A stretch of 64,000 nucleotides of DNA from Oscillospiraceae bacterium (lineage in GTDB: Bacteria; Bacillota; Clostridia; Oscillospirales; Ruminococcaceae), in the NCBI GenBank assembly GCA_017435565.1, contig JAFSEU010000022.1:52509-116508 (forward strand). The letters are read 5' to 3'. Below, piece after piece: positions 15,927 through 26,134 of this stretch (position 1 is the stretch's first letter; every line of letters begins with the position of its first letter). The position numbers were made by a program, and so were the translations under genes. The notes beneath the pieces are model-generated. The model did not search any database and was not told the origin of the DNA. It was given only the letters and a program-made list of their open reading frames with translations.

Positions 15927-18527
15927 TCAATGGCGGCGAAGCGTTATCATCATAAACGAAAGCACTGACCATATCAGATTATACAATAAAAGCATCGTAG
16001 CATTTATCTGAGAGAATTTGCCCATTATGACAAACAGCAAGCAAAGCACTGCGCCGAGAAGTGCGCCCGAAATCTGCATAACCATTCCCATCAATGCAGT
16101 TTTCTTGACACGTTTTGCGCTGATAATCAGCGATGCCATTGAAGAAATTCTTCCCGAGCATACCATTCCCGAGCTTAGTTTTGGGACATAGTCGGTTTCT
16201 TCTTCAAACACCTTATGCATTCTGAAGGGCATAATTTTAAGCATATCCTCAGGTATGTCAAACAAATCCGATATGCCCGAAACCGAAAGAATCGAATCGA
16301 CGCAACGCAGAACAATGCAGACATCCTCTGCACAAAGTCTGCGAAGCCATTTTTTCACCTCAAGGCTTGCATTGATTTCGACAATGAACAATGCGGCAAG
16401 ATTTCCCGAAACAGAAAGATAAACTGCTGATTTGTTCTTATCGGTATATTCCTTTTCCTTTGCTTTTGAAGGTATGCCCTCAACGCTGTGATTGAGCATA
16501 AGCTCACGGTTTCCGAGCAGAATCCTTCGGTTGTTGATCCATCCGCAAAGACCCATCGAATCTTCGTATACATAGTTTTCGACATGGCTGAGCATTTCGG
16601 TTTTTCCGACGATAACGTCATAGAACATATGCTTCAAAATACTGTCGGACTGGCTTGTAAGGCTTGCCGCCTCAATAATTGCCTCGTCGATTTTTGTATC
16701 GGAAAAGACCTTTATGGCGTGAAGGCTGACTGTTCCCTGCGGAAAAAGCTTAGAAGCGTCAATCATAATAGAGTTTGTTTCGGAAAAATCCTCAACGCTC
16801 TGATACCCCAGAAGCGCACCCGAGGATTCCACCAGCTTTTTCGACACCTCACCAAGCGGAAGATTTACAATAAAAGGAAGAGCAAAACACGCCGTTGCGC
16901 TCATACACATTGTAAATATAGAAAGCGCAACGTAAAGCATATCGCCTGCAACGCCATCCCATACAATGCAGGAAATTATTGCACAAAGCAGAGAAACGCC
17001 CATTGCGACAGGGACTAAAATTCTGCAGAATTTATCGCTTATGTCCGATGAATATGAATGTTTTTTAAAATCATCCAAAAATTCTGTCTGGCGCATTGTG
17101 ACAAGCGCCGGAATATCGGTAAGAGCCCCCCTTGTAATTTGACCGGCGCGCTCCTCGCTTCCGACAAAGGTCAACGCATGACGTTCACTGTCACCCGTAA
17201 TATAATTGAAATTACGTCTGACTCGGTTTATAATCAGTAATTTTCCGACCGCATTAAAAAAGAGCGCAAAAATAGCGACATTTATGTAAATATGGGTAAG
17301 TCCGTTTATCAGCGTATAGTTCCTGAAGCTGAACATCAGCGCACTCACCGCTGCAGAAATGCTCACAACAGCCGTGAGACTGTCAACATCGGCATTTCGT
17401 GACAGAAGCTTTTTAAGTCCGCTTGATACGGAAGAATAGCTGACAAAAATTGCCAGAACGCAAAGTGCTACCTGCAAAAAAATGTAGCTTGACTGCTGCG
17501 ACTCGCCTCCGAAGCCGATTATGCTGAAGCCGTAATCGATTGCAGCACTCGCATAAGCACTGATAATGCCGAGAACCGCAAGCACAATGAGCCTGATGAA
17601 CATAGTGGCTCTGATTTCGCTGATTTCGGCAAGAATCACAGGCGCATCCTCAAATTTCCTGAATTCGGTATCCGCAGGTGTACTCTCGCTGTTTTCGGTA
17701 TCGGCACTATCCTTATCGAGCAAAAACTGCGATATCTTGCGCTTGCGCCTTTCTTCAAGCGCTCTGCGTTTTTCTTCTTCAGTTGCGTTCTCATCAATTT
17801 CAAGCTGACCGGTAAAAGGCTTTACCTTCTGCTTGATATTGAGCTCGACATCCTCTACTTTTTTTCTTTCAACAGGCTCGGGCGGCTTTGCAGGGCGTTG
17901 CTTTGAAAGCGCCTCATACATCTGGGTATGGCCGCTTTCGGCTTCACTCCTCCTGAGCCCTTTTGACAGCTTTGACGGTTCCCACGTTTTTTGAACCTTC
18001 TCTTCTGATGGTTCCTGCGTTTGATTTTGCGACGACTTTGACTCGTTGTCTTTTAGTGCCGAAACCGTTTTGACATCCAGCTCCTTGCCCTGTGTATCCT
18101 TGCTGAGCTGCTGTCCCGCTGCCGATGCGTTCGTCGTCCGATATATTGCTTCGGCAGACTTCGTAGGCGGTTTCGGCAGGGATTTTTTTGGCGAAAAGCT
18201 CCTTTCGCCATCGTCGGAAGCATCACCGCTTTCCGGCGCTTTAACAGGCTGAATCCTTCTGATTTCCGCCGTAGCATAAACCTTTTTCGGTTCAGGCCTT
18301 ACAGCGGTTTCCGAATCAGCTTCTGTTTTGTGGTTATCCTGAAGCGGAGCATCGTCCTTGACATTGTCCGCCGAAGACTTTGCAACCGCCTTTACGGAAA
18401 TTATCTTTTCCGCCGAAGGCTGCCCCAGAAGCTCATCCAAATCAAAGGATTCGAGCTTTTTGCTCTTAGCGCTGTTTTTGGGATATTCATTTAAAATATC
18501 ATCAATAGAAAAAGAATCTTTTCCCAT
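15927..18527 (-). CDS. P-type ATPase-like membrane protein lacking catalytic motifs
   Basis: An 866-residue protein in two parts. Residues 1-290 are hydrophilic, rich in Lys, Glu, Ser and Pro, and probably disordered. The rest follows the order of a P1-type ATPase: membrane helices, an ACFALP segment where metal pumps have CPC, then FSETNSIMIDASKLFPQG where the family has DKTGTLT, then a nucleotide-domain-like GWINNRRILLGNREL, and final helices. The aspartate (about 591) remains but the DKTGT motif is lost, TGD is absent and no GDGxND hinge is seen. It is unlikely to pump; a regulatory or scaffolding role is inferred. Upstream neighbour is rlmB. Confidence 0.75.
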   Translation of the reverse strand: MGKDSFSIDDILNEYPKNSAKSKKLESFDLDELLGQPSAEKIISVKAVAKSSADNVKDDAPLQDNHKTEADSETAVRPEPKKVYATAEIRRIQPVKAPESGDASDDGERSFSPKKSLPKPPTKSAEAIYRTTNASAAGQQLSKDTQGKELDVKTVSALKDNESKSSQNQTQEPSEEKVQKTWEPSKLSKGLRRSEAESGHTQMYEALSKQRPAKPPEPVERKKVEDVELNIKQKVKPFTGQLEIDENATEEEKRRALEERRKRKISQFLLDKDSADTENSESTPADTEFRKFEDAPVILAEISEIRATMFIRLIVLAVLGIISAYASAAIDYGFSIIGFGGESQQSSYIFLQVALCVLAIFVSYSSVSSGLKKLLSRNADVDSLTAVVSISAAVSALMFSFRNYTLINGLTHIYINVAIFALFFNAVGKLLIINRVRRNFNYITGDSERHALTFVGSEERAGQITRGALTDIPALVTMRQTEFLDDFKKHSYSSDISDKFCRILVPVAMGVSLLCAIISCIVWDGVAGDMLYVALSIFTMCMSATACFALPFIVNLPLGEVSKKLVESSGALLGYQSVEDFSETNSIMIDASKLFPQGTVSLHAIKVFSDTKIDEAIIEAASLTSQSDSILKHMFYDVIVGKTEMLSHVENYVYEDSMGLCGWINNRRILLGNRELMLNHSVEGIPSKAKEKEYTDKNKSAVYLSVSGNLAALFIVEINASLEVKKWLRRLCAEDVCIVLRCVDSILSVSGISDLFDIPEDMLKIMPFRMHKVFEEETDYVPKLSSGMVCSGRISSMASLIISAKRVKKTALMGMVMQISGALLGAVLCLLFVIMGKFSQINATMLLLYNLIWSVLSFMMITLRRH

Positions 18528-18545
18528 CACGCAAATCCTTTCATC

Positions 18546-19295
18546 TTATTTATTCAATCTTTGTCTTACGGTTTCGTATATAAGTATAGACGCGGCAACA
18601 GAAGCATTCAGCGAATTGATTTTTCCGTTCATCGGAATGCTTAATATGCCGTCACATTTTTCCTTTACAAGCCTGCCCATACCAAACCCTTCCGAGCCGA
18701 TGACCAGAGCAACAGCACCTTTAAGGTCGGTATCATAGCAGCTTTCGCCGTCCATATCGGCACCGAACACCCAGACGCCGTTTTTCTTTAAAGTTTCAAT
18801 AGCGCTTGCAAGGTTGGGTACCCTTGCAACAGGAAGCCAGCTTGCCGCACCCGCCGAGGTTTTGTGCACCGTAAGATTCAGCGTTGCACTGCGCCTTTTC
18901 GGAATAATTATTCCGTCGGCACCGGCTGATTCGGCAGTTCTGATGATTGCACCCAGATTATGCGGGTCTTCAATTTCATCACATATAATTATAAACGGCT
19001 TTGTGCCTTTTTGCTTTGATATGTCAAGGAGCTCCTGAACGCTGATATAATTTGCGCACGAAACCTGTGCCGCAACACCCTGCGCATTCTTCCCGCCGGC
19101 GAGCTGATTAAGCTTTGCGCTGTCAACATCCTTGACGACTGCGCCTTTTTCTTTCGCAAGCTTTATAAGCGCACCGAGATCCTTACCCGGTGCAACATAA
19201 ACCGTATCAACCGCCGTATCGGATTTAAGAGCCTCCATAACCGCATTTTTTCCAATAATAATGCTTGGAGTTTCGTTTTTTCTGATACTGTCCAT
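18546..19295 (-). CDS. rlmB: 23S rRNA (guanosine-2'-O-)-methyltransferase RlmB/TrmH family
   Basis: SPOUT methyltransferase of 249 residues. The N-terminal substrate-binding domain starts IIIGKNAVMEAL; the C-terminal knot shows DEIEDPHNLGAIIRTAESAGADGIIIP, ALVIGSEGFGM and IPMNGKINSLNASVAASILIYE, the three TrmH motifs. It probably 2'-O-methylates a 23S rRNA guanosine. The ATG at 19295 (MDSIRKNE) fits the family better than the open frame to 19334. It is followed after 18 bases by the P-type ATPase-like gene. Confidence 0.93.
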   Translation of the reverse strand: MDSIRKNETPSIIIGKNAVMEALKSDTAVDTVYVAPGKDLGALIKLAKEKGAVVKDVDSAKLNQLAGGKNAQGVAAQVSCANYISVQELLDISKQKGTKPFIIICDEIEDPHNLGAIIRTAESAGADGIIIPKRRSATLNLTVHKTSAGAASWLPVARVPNLASAIETLKKNGVWVFGADMDGESCYDTDLKGAVALVIGSEGFGMGRLVKEKCDGILSIPMNGKINSLNASVAASILIYETVRQRLNK

Positions 19296-19460
19296 ATGAA
19301 TTTTATGATAACCTTTTCGATAAAGTATAAGCAATTATATAATAACACAAATCTTTGCATTTTACAAGAGGTTTATCAAAAACAATTCCTGTTTTAATGC
19401 CAAAAATTTCAAATCGGTTTCAAAATATCTGCATTTGCACAGTTTTCCGACAGCGTATAT

Positions 19461-22001
19461 TTACGCCTTTGCTTCAAACCAGGTAGTGCCGCTGCTGACA
19501 TCAGCAACAAGCGGAACACTTAAAGACGCCGCATTACACATTTCCTCAACAAGTATCCTTGAGGCTGCGTCCGCACAATCCGTTGATGCCTCGATAATAA
19601 GCTCGTCGTGAACCTGAAGCACAATTTGAGCGTCTATTTTTTCGGCTTTAAGCCTTTTATAAATATTGACCATTGCAATTTTTATAATATCCGCAGCGCT
19701 GCCCTGAATCGGCGCATTCATCGCAGCACGCTTACCAAACGATTGAATATTCTTATTTGTTGCCATAATTTCGGGAATATAACGCCTTCTGCCGAACATA
19801 GTCGTGATATAGCCGTTTTTAAGCGCTTCATCAACCGTTTTGTCCATATATTCTTTGATTTTGGGGTAATTTCTGAAATAATCCTTTATATACTTATCCG
19901 CCTGCGCAATCGAAACGCCGATATCCTTTGAAAGCGAAAACGCTCCGATGCCATAAATAATTCCAAAATTCACAGCCTTTGCGGCACTTCGCATCTCCTT
20001 CGTAACCATCATCAGCGGCATGTCAAACACCTGCGACGCCGTCGAAGCATGAATATCCGCACCTTCAGCAAAAGCCCTGATCATATTTTCGTCACCGCAG
20101 ATATGCGCCATAAGCCGCAGTTCAATCTGGCTGTAATCAGCGTCAATAAGCAACCTGCCCTGCTGTGCCTTGAAGAATTTTCGCATATTCCTGCCAAGCT
20201 CTGTTCTCACGGGGATATTCTGCATATTCGGTTCGGTTGAAGATATTCTGCCCGTGCGTGTTTCGGTCTGTTTAAAGTTTGTATGAATTCTGCCGTCAGG
20301 CATAACGGTTTTGAGCAAGCCATCAACATAAGTCGAATTAAGCTTTGTAAGCTGGCGGTATTCGAGCACCAGCGGCACAATCGGGTGACGGTGCGAGAGC
20401 TTTTCAAGCACCTCAGCATTTGTGGAATAGCCCGTTTTGGTCTTTTTGCCATAGGGCAGCGAAAGCCTTTCAAAAAGGATTTCACCAAGTTGCTTGGGTG
20501 AAGCTATGTTAAAGCTGCCTCCTGCATATTCATAAATATCCTGCTCAATTTGCGCAATACGCTCTTTAAGCATAACCCCGAAATCGTCAACGCCCTTTGT
20601 ATCGACCTCAACCCCGATATGCTCCATTGAAGCAAGAACCTTTGTGAGAGGCTGTTCGATATCATACAAAAGCGCTTCCATTTCGCAGTCGCAAAGCTCC
20701 TTTTTCAAAAGCTCGCACAGTTCAAAAAGTGAGTAGGCATCGGCAAAGTCACCTAATTCTTCAAAATAAGCAGACGAAACTGACGCGCAAAGCTCCTTTA
20801 CGCCATAGTTTATCGGAGACGACTTTAAAAGATATGCACATATTTCAGCATCAAACGCAACATTGCTCGCCTCAAATCCAAACGAAAAAGCCTTTCTGTA
20901 TATCGCCTTTGCGTTAAAGCACAGCGAATTTGCACAGTTTTTCAAAACTGTTTCAATCGCCTTTTCGTCCGACAGCTTAAACGCACGAACACCCTGACAT
21001 ATATACAGCGCATCGTTTTTCAAATCCATTGCAAATGTTGTTGAAAAATCGAGCATATCAAGACTGTTTTCATCAACAAATTCCAACACAGGCGCAGCAA
21101 TCTGCGATTTGCAGAACTCTTCATCTTTCTTTCGGCTCAGATCCGGCGAAACATTCAGCTTTTCCATAAGCTTGAACATTTCAAGCTCGGTCAGAAGCTC
21201 AGAAACAGCCGCCTCATTGCGCTCATTTGGAATATATGCGCTCACGTCCTCGCAAATCGGCGCATTTGTAACAATGGTTGCAAGCCATTTGCTCTGAAAA
21301 GCGTCTTCTTTACCGTTTTCAACCTTTGATTTGAGCGTCGGTGTAAGCTTGACATTTTCAAGATTTTCATATATATTCTCAATTGTACCGTGCTCACGGA
21401 TAAGTGTTGAGGCTGTTTTTTCGCCAACACCCGCAACCCCTTTGATGTTGTCGGAGCTGTCGCCCATAAGCGCCTTTAAGTCAATCAGATTTATCGGCTC
21501 AAACCCGTAATCATCAACAAAACGCACACGGTCATAAATTTTCGTTTCCTTGGTTCCGGCAAGATATACGGTAACATTATCATTTATCAGCTGCAGCGAA
21601 TCTCTATCGCCTGTAAGCACAACGCACTCGTTACCGCTTTGTGTGCAGATTCTCGCAAGTGTGCCCAAAATATCATCAGCTTCAAAGCCTTCACACTCGA
21701 GCACCGATATTCCGAGTCGGCAAAGCAGATCCTTAACAATAACAAGCTGCTGTGCAAGCTCATCGGGCATACCTTTTCGGTTTGCCTTGTAGCTATCAAC
21801 CGCCTTATGGCGGAAGGTCGGCTTGCGCATATCAAACGCAATTGCGACGCAATCGGGCTTTACATCGGCCAGATTCTTCATATATATATTCATAAATCCG
21901 AAAATCGCATTTGTATAAACACCGTTTTTGTTTGACAAAGGCTTTACGCCGTAGAACGCACGATTAAGAATGCTGTTTCCGTCAATGGCAAGCAATTTCA
22001 T
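19461..22001 (-). CDS. polA: DNA polymerase I
   Basis: Repair and Okazaki-fragment polymerase, 846 residues. The start MKLLAIDGNSILNRAFYG (AAAGGACGG upstream) opens the 5'-3' exonuclease domain, with VLTGDRDSLQLI and GDSSDNIKGVAGVGEKTA. The central 3'-5' exonuclease-like domain lacks clear DEDD residues and is probably inactive, as in many Firmicutes. The polymerase domain has DADYSQIELRLMAH (motif A), the KAVNFGIIYG O-helix motif and QVHDEL (motif C). It is transcribed away from dus. Confidence 0.97.
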   Translation of the reverse strand: MKLLAIDGNSILNRAFYGVKPLSNKNGVYTNAIFGFMNIYMKNLADVKPDCVAIAFDMRKPTFRHKAVDSYKANRKGMPDELAQQLVIVKDLLCRLGISVLECEGFEADDILGTLARICTQSGNECVVLTGDRDSLQLINDNVTVYLAGTKETKIYDRVRFVDDYGFEPINLIDLKALMGDSSDNIKGVAGVGEKTASTLIREHGTIENIYENLENVKLTPTLKSKVENGKEDAFQSKWLATIVTNAPICEDVSAYIPNERNEAAVSELLTELEMFKLMEKLNVSPDLSRKKDEEFCKSQIAAPVLEFVDENSLDMLDFSTTFAMDLKNDALYICQGVRAFKLSDEKAIETVLKNCANSLCFNAKAIYRKAFSFGFEASNVAFDAEICAYLLKSSPINYGVKELCASVSSAYFEELGDFADAYSLFELCELLKKELCDCEMEALLYDIEQPLTKVLASMEHIGVEVDTKGVDDFGVMLKERIAQIEQDIYEYAGGSFNIASPKQLGEILFERLSLPYGKKTKTGYSTNAEVLEKLSHRHPIVPLVLEYRQLTKLNSTYVDGLLKTVMPDGRIHTNFKQTETRTGRISSTEPNMQNIPVRTELGRNMRKFFKAQQGRLLIDADYSQIELRLMAHICGDENMIRAFAEGADIHASTASQVFDMPLMMVTKEMRSAAKAVNFGIIYGIGAFSLSKDIGVSIAQADKYIKDYFRNYPKIKEYMDKTVDEALKNGYITTMFGRRRYIPEIMATNKNIQSFGKRAAMNAPIQGSAADIIKIAMVNIYKRLKAEKIDAQIVLQVHDELIIEASTDCADAASRILVEEMCNAASLSVPLVADVSSGTTWFEAKA

Positions 22002-22129
22002 AACAAGAATTCCGTCCTTTTTATTTTTCTTGATATTATTATACCAAATCGAATTCAAAAAGACTATACACAAATCAAAATTTATGATAAAATATTTTTA
22101 TAAGCAAAACTTTATGAGGATATTTTAAA

Positions 22130-23137
22130 ATGGAACAATATACACAAATCGGAAATGTCAGAATAAAAAAAACAGCCGTACTTGCGCCGATGGCATCGGT
22201 TTCTGATACGGCGTACCGCCTTCTGAACAAAGAATTCGGAGCGAGCCTTGTATACAGCGAAATGGTTTCGGCAAAGGCTGTTACATATATGGACAAAAAG
22301 ACCTTTGAGCTTTGCAAAATTCTGCCGCAGGAACGGCCCTTTGCTTTGCAGCTGTTCGGAAGCGAACCGCAGACCGTCGCACTTGCCGCGAAACTATGTA
22401 TGCAGTTTTCTCCCGATATCATCGACATAAATATGGGATGCCCCGTGCCGAAGGTCGCAGGCAACGGATGCGGCTCGGCACTGATGAAAAATCCGCACCT
22501 TGCCGCAAAGATTATCTGTGCTTGCAAAGAATCGGTCGATATCCCGATAACCGCAAAAATCAGAGCAGGCTGGGACGATAATTCTATCAACGCCGTCGAA
22601 ATGGCACAAGCGCTTGAAGCTGCGGGCGTTGACGCAATCGCTGTGCACGGGCGCACAAAAACACAGATGTACTCGGGAAAATCCGACATAAATATCATAA
22701 AATCGGTCAAGCAGGCGGTTTCGGTTCCCGTAATCGGCAACGGTGATGTAAAGTGCGCGCAAGATTGCATTGATATGTACAGCAAAACGGGCTGTGACCT
22801 TGTTATGGTAGCCCGTGGCAGCTACGGAAATCCGTGGATTTTCCGCAGTATCGACTTCATCGCCGATGGCAAAGATTTCAGCGAACCGACCCTTGAAGAA
22901 CGCCTCGAAACAATGCTTTATCATTTTTCAAAAATAATCGAATTCAAGGGTGAAGCCAAGGGAATGCACGAGGCAAGAAAACACGCCGCGTGGTATATAA
23001 CAGGCGAAGCGGGCGCGGCAAAATTCAGGGCACGGTGCTATACGCTGTCATCGTACAATGAAGCCAAAGCACTTGCAGATGAATATCTAAAATACATAAA
23101 AAGCCATTGCAGCTACAAGGAGGGGTATTGTGAATAA
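22130..23137 (+). CDS. dusB: tRNA-dihydrouridine synthase
   Basis: FMN-dependent reductase that makes dihydrouridine in tRNA, 335 residues. Signatures are LAPMASVSDTAYRLL, the catalytic cysteine in MGCPVPKVAGNGCGSALM, KIRAGWD and the barrel-end GNGDV motif. The C-terminal helical tRNA domain follows. DusB-type naming is by general similarity. Its end overlaps a GNAT gene by 8 bases. A divergent promoter region separates it from polA. Confidence 0.93.
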   Translation: MEQYTQIGNVRIKKTAVLAPMASVSDTAYRLLNKEFGASLVYSEMVSAKAVTYMDKKTFELCKILPQERPFALQLFGSEPQTVALAAKLCMQFSPDIIDINMGCPVPKVAGNGCGSALMKNPHLAAKIICACKESVDIPITAKIRAGWDDNSINAVEMAQALEAAGVDAIAVHGRTKTQMYSGKSDINIIKSVKQAVSVPVIGNGDVKCAQDCIDMYSKTGCDLVMVARGSYGNPWIFRSIDFIADGKDFSEPTLEERLETMLYHFSKIIEFKGEAKGMHEARKHAAWYITGEAGAAKFRARCYTLSSYNEAKALADEYLKYIKSHCSYKEGYCE

Positions 23138-23576
23138 AATCAGGCAGGCAACTGCCGAAGACGCTCACAGAATTGCCGAGATTATCGTTTTCAATTATAG
23201 GCTCAATTTCTATCCGATTTTTAAAAGCGACGAGTTTTATTTCGGGCAGATGCAAGTAAAAAACCTTGCTGAAGAATATATGAACGAAAACGCTTTGAAA
23301 AACACATTTGTATATGACGACGGCGTTATAAAGGGCGTTATCGATATTGAAGGCAAGGAAATCAAAAGGCTTTTTGTAGAGCCGGTATTGCAAAGCTGCG
23401 GGATCGGAAAAGTGCTTCTTGGCTATGCAGTAGAAAAATGCGGTGCCACATTTTTATGGGCGCTTGAGAAAAATACTCGTGCAATTGAATTTTACACAAA
23501 AAACGGATTTTTAAAATTACGCGAAAGAAAATATGAAGAGGATACAACGGAATATCTGATTAAGCTTACGATTTAA
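23130..23576 (+). CDS. GNAT family N-acetyltransferase
   Basis: A 148-residue acetyltransferase starting at GTG, with AAGGAGGGG 5 bases upstream and overlapping dus by 8 bases, so coupled to it. The fold is seen in IRQATAEDAHRIAEI, the acetyl-CoA loop LQSCGIGKVLL and the NTRAIEFYTKNGF segment near the C terminus. Substrate unknown. Confidence 0.87.
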   Translation: MNKIRQATAEDAHRIAEIIVFNYRLNFYPIFKSDEFYFGQMQVKNLAEEYMNENALKNTFVYDDGVIKGVIDIEGKEIKRLFVEPVLQSCGIGKVLLGYAVEKCGATFLWALEKNTRAIEFYTKNGFLKLRERKYEEDTTEYLIKLTI

Positions 23577-23593
23577 TCTTGCCGAAACAGAAC

Positions 23594-23630
23594 AAATCCC
23601 GCAGTCATTAAATTGACTGCGGGATTTTTT
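23594..23630 (+). terminator. Strong intrinsic terminator after the GNAT gene
   Basis: AAATCCCGCAGTCA / TGACTGCGGGATTT, loop of 6, then T run. Also works for the convergent cellulase gene. Confidence 0.92.
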
Positions 23631-23662
23631 AACGTTTAAACTGTTTTCAGAAAACCCAAATT

Positions 23663-25771
23663 TCAGTTAGCGTGGTTTGCAAATACTGTAGAAAGTCCGC
23701 TTACTGTCATGCTGTAGCTTCCGCTTGTACGTTCAATAACGGGGTTACCCTCGCCCTGGTCCCAGATAATTGCGCACATACCGTACTTTTCAGCCTCTGT
23801 AAGAACAGCGTCAACCATTGTGCAGGCAGATGAAGCCTGAACTCCCTTGCCGAAGCCGTATTCGCCAACGATTACAGGAATACCCTTTTCAACAAAGTTT
23901 GTATTCATCTTAGCAAACTGTGTCTGCAATGTGGTTGTGTCAGAAGCATACCATGTTGTCTGTGTTCCGTTGATACAGAATGCAGCAGGTGTGTAATAGT
24001 GAACAGACATTGCAATAAAGTCATCATCAGGAAGAGTTACATACTGGAGCATTGAGCAGGTTTCGTTGATATCCGTCCAGTATCCGGAGATAAGGAGAAG
24101 TCTCTCAGCGTTCCAGCCGCCCTGTGCTCTGACTGTATCAACAAACTTGCAGTTGAGGTTGTTGAGCAATGTGTAGCCCTGTGTTGTAGAAACGTTGTTG
24201 AAGCCAACCTCGTTCATGCCTTCGAAAATAAGGTGCTCATCATATTCGATGAAATGCTCACCGATCTGTTCCCATACATACTGGTATTTGGAAAGAACGG
24301 AAGAATCTGTTGCGTAATCGCTGATCCAGGACTCATCACCGTCGGAGCAGTCCCAGTGAGTATTGAGGATTACATACATACCCTCGTCAATTGCATAATC
24401 AACAACTGTGTTTACTCTCTGCATCCAGGTTGTCTGGATTGTGCCGTCGGATTCCATATGCTCCATCCAGGTTACAGGAACACGGATTGTTGAGAAGCCG
24501 TAGCCCTTAACTGCCTGGATAAGTGCCTGTGTAACAATCGGGTTGCTCCAGCCTGTTTCGCCTGCAATGCCCGAACCTTCGAAATAAGAATCAAGAGAGT
24601 TACCAAGATTCCAGCCGAAGCCCATATTTGCAACAAACTCGTTAGCGGAGCCGTCGTATTCAATGGCATCAAAATCATCAATGCCTGTAACATCCCTTGC
24701 GATTGCAAGTTCATCGACAACGTTGATTGTTGCATCGGTATTGATATCAGCAAGGTCAATTACTGACTGAGAAAGAGCAAGAATACCAAGAACATGTCTT
24801 GAAACATAAAGAATATCATTTTCATCGCGAAGGCCGTTCGCATCGGCATCGCCGATAACAGCATTGCCGGCTCTCACATGAATATCAACACTCTTGAGAG
24901 TGAAGTAGCCGTCGCCGCTGCCTGAATAGTAACAGATCTGGATAAGGTCGGAATAGAGTCTGCTTTCGATTACTTCTTCAGGGAACTGAACGAAAATGCT
25001 TGCATCGTTCTGGTTAACGCCGGACCATTCAACATAATGTGTAAATGTTTCTGTGTTGCCGCCTGTTGTAAACTGAACAGCACCGTTGCCCCAATACCAT
25101 GAGCCGTCATTTGCGGAAATTCCCGAAACGTGCATTGTGATACCAACGATTTTGTCAGATGCGCTGACTGCAGAAGTGTCAACTGTATATGTGTCGTCAA
25201 CGTTCATAACAAGGTTTACACTGTCTGTTGCAGCAACAACACCCTCTTCAACGTTAAGAAGGTTGCCGTCTGCATCGTAGTAGCGGATATCATCAACAGA
25301 AAATTCGCTGTCGTCCCACGCTGTAATTTTCACGAACGAGCCGCCGCCGATTTCGCTTGCAAAAAATGCAGAGCCATCAAGCTTTTCAAATTGAATCGTG
25401 TTAAGTCCGATGCCGGCTGTCTCGCAGGAAATATAACCATCCACACCGACATTGCCGTAGCCCGCATGACCAAAATAGCATTTGGCAGATTCCGACCAGT
25501 TGTCAGAAAAATAAATCTCACCCGTTGCACCGTTATATCCGTCTGTAAGTGCGGTTACAACGATATCAACCTCAACGCTGTATACATTAAGAGCGTTGGC
25601 TGCTGTAAGCCTGTCGGAAATAAGCTCACAGTAAGTGTCATCAGCGGTAGTCCAGCTCTCCTGTCCTGCCAGCGGCTGATTATTGCTGATATAGCCTGCT
25701 GACGCAGCAAACGTACAGGACGCTCCGACGACAACTGCCATCATTCCGGCAAGCAATCTTTTAAGTTTCAT
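23663..25771 (-). CDS. Secreted GH5 family endoglucanase with internal dockerin
   Basis: Secreted glycoside hydrolase of 702 residues. After a signal peptide (about 1-25) come two beta-rich modules (about 28-170 and 175-295) that look like carbohydrate-binding modules. A dockerin follows with two calcium repeats (DADANGLRDENDILYVSRH and DINTDATINVVDELAIAR), then a GH5 domain to the C terminus. The acid/base glutamate is in FEGMNEVGF and the nucleophile in VIVGEYGFG; NLGNSLD and ILNTHWDCSD match GH5 endoglucanases. A dockerin between binding and catalytic modules is not the commonest order. TAGGAGG precedes the ATG. A LacI-type operator overlaps the transcript start. Cellulase or xyloglucanase activity is inferred. 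Confidence 0.92.
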   Translation of the reverse strand: MKLKRLLAGMMAVVVGASCTFAASAGYISNNQPLAGQESWTTADDTYCELISDRLTAANALNVYSVEVDIVVTALTDGYNGATGEIYFSDNWSESAKCYFGHAGYGNVGVDGYISCETAGIGLNTIQFEKLDGSAFFASEIGGGSFVKITAWDDSEFSVDDIRYYDADGNLLNVEEGVVAATDSVNLVMNVDDTYTVDTSAVSASDKIVGITMHVSGISANDGSWYWGNGAVQFTTGGNTETFTHYVEWSGVNQNDASIFVQFPEEVIESRLYSDLIQICYYSGSGDGYFTLKSVDIHVRAGNAVIGDADANGLRDENDILYVSRHVLGILALSQSVIDLADINTDATINVVDELAIARDVTGIDDFDAIEYDGSANEFVANMGFGWNLGNSLDSYFEGSGIAGETGWSNPIVTQALIQAVKGYGFSTIRVPVTWMEHMESDGTIQTTWMQRVNTVVDYAIDEGMYVILNTHWDCSDGDESWISDYATDSSVLSKYQYVWEQIGEHFIEYDEHLIFEGMNEVGFNNVSTTQGYTLLNNLNCKFVDTVRAQGGWNAERLLLISGYWTDINETCSMLQYVTLPDDDFIAMSVHYYTPAAFCINGTQTTWYASDTTTLQTQFAKMNTNFVEKGIPVIVGEYGFGKGVQASSACTMVDAVLTEAEKYGMCAIIWDQGEGNPVIERTSGSYSMTVSGLSTVFANHAN

Positions 25772-25813
25772 TGCTGTTTTCCTCCTACTTTTCATTGTTG
25801 TAATTTCGTTTTC

Positions 25814-25827
25814 TGATAACGTTTACA
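25814..25827. promoter_or_regulatory. LacI/CcpA-type operator of the GH5 gene
   Basis: TGATAACGTTTACA matches the 14-base cre-type consensus TGWNANCGNTNWCA at every position. It lies about 14 bases downstream of the -10 box, a typical repressor position. Confidence 0.7.
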
Positions 25828-25840
25828 ATGATACACAAGT

Positions 25841-25870
25841 ATTATACTATATATTATAATTAATTGTCAA
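25841..25870 (-). promoter_or_regulatory. Promoter of the GH5 cellulase gene
   Basis: Minus strand TTGACA (25870-25865), 18-base spacer, TATAAT (25846-25841). The rest of the 25871-26134 gap up to the divergent ligase gene is AT-rich with no further gene seen. Confidence 0.8.
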
Positions 25871-26134
25871 GAATTTGAAGTTTTTCGTTTCGTACAAAAT
25901 CGGAAGTGAAATTTGTGCACTTTGCCAGTTTTTATCTAATTGTAACCAACACAAGCTGTGTTAACAAATATTTATTGTGTGTTAACAGAATTTCTATGGC
26001 ATTTTTTACAAAAATTTGGTATAGTTTTAAAAGATGCCATACATTTTGACGATTGCTGCCCGAATCACAGGGATTTGGACACAAAAAAAGAAAATACAGT
26101 ATAACGGTATTAAAAGATATGGGAGGTGTCCGTT

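Noticed and set aside
16488..17018. Plus-strand frame of 176 residues
   Set aside because: Antisense shadow of the P-type ATPase-like gene.
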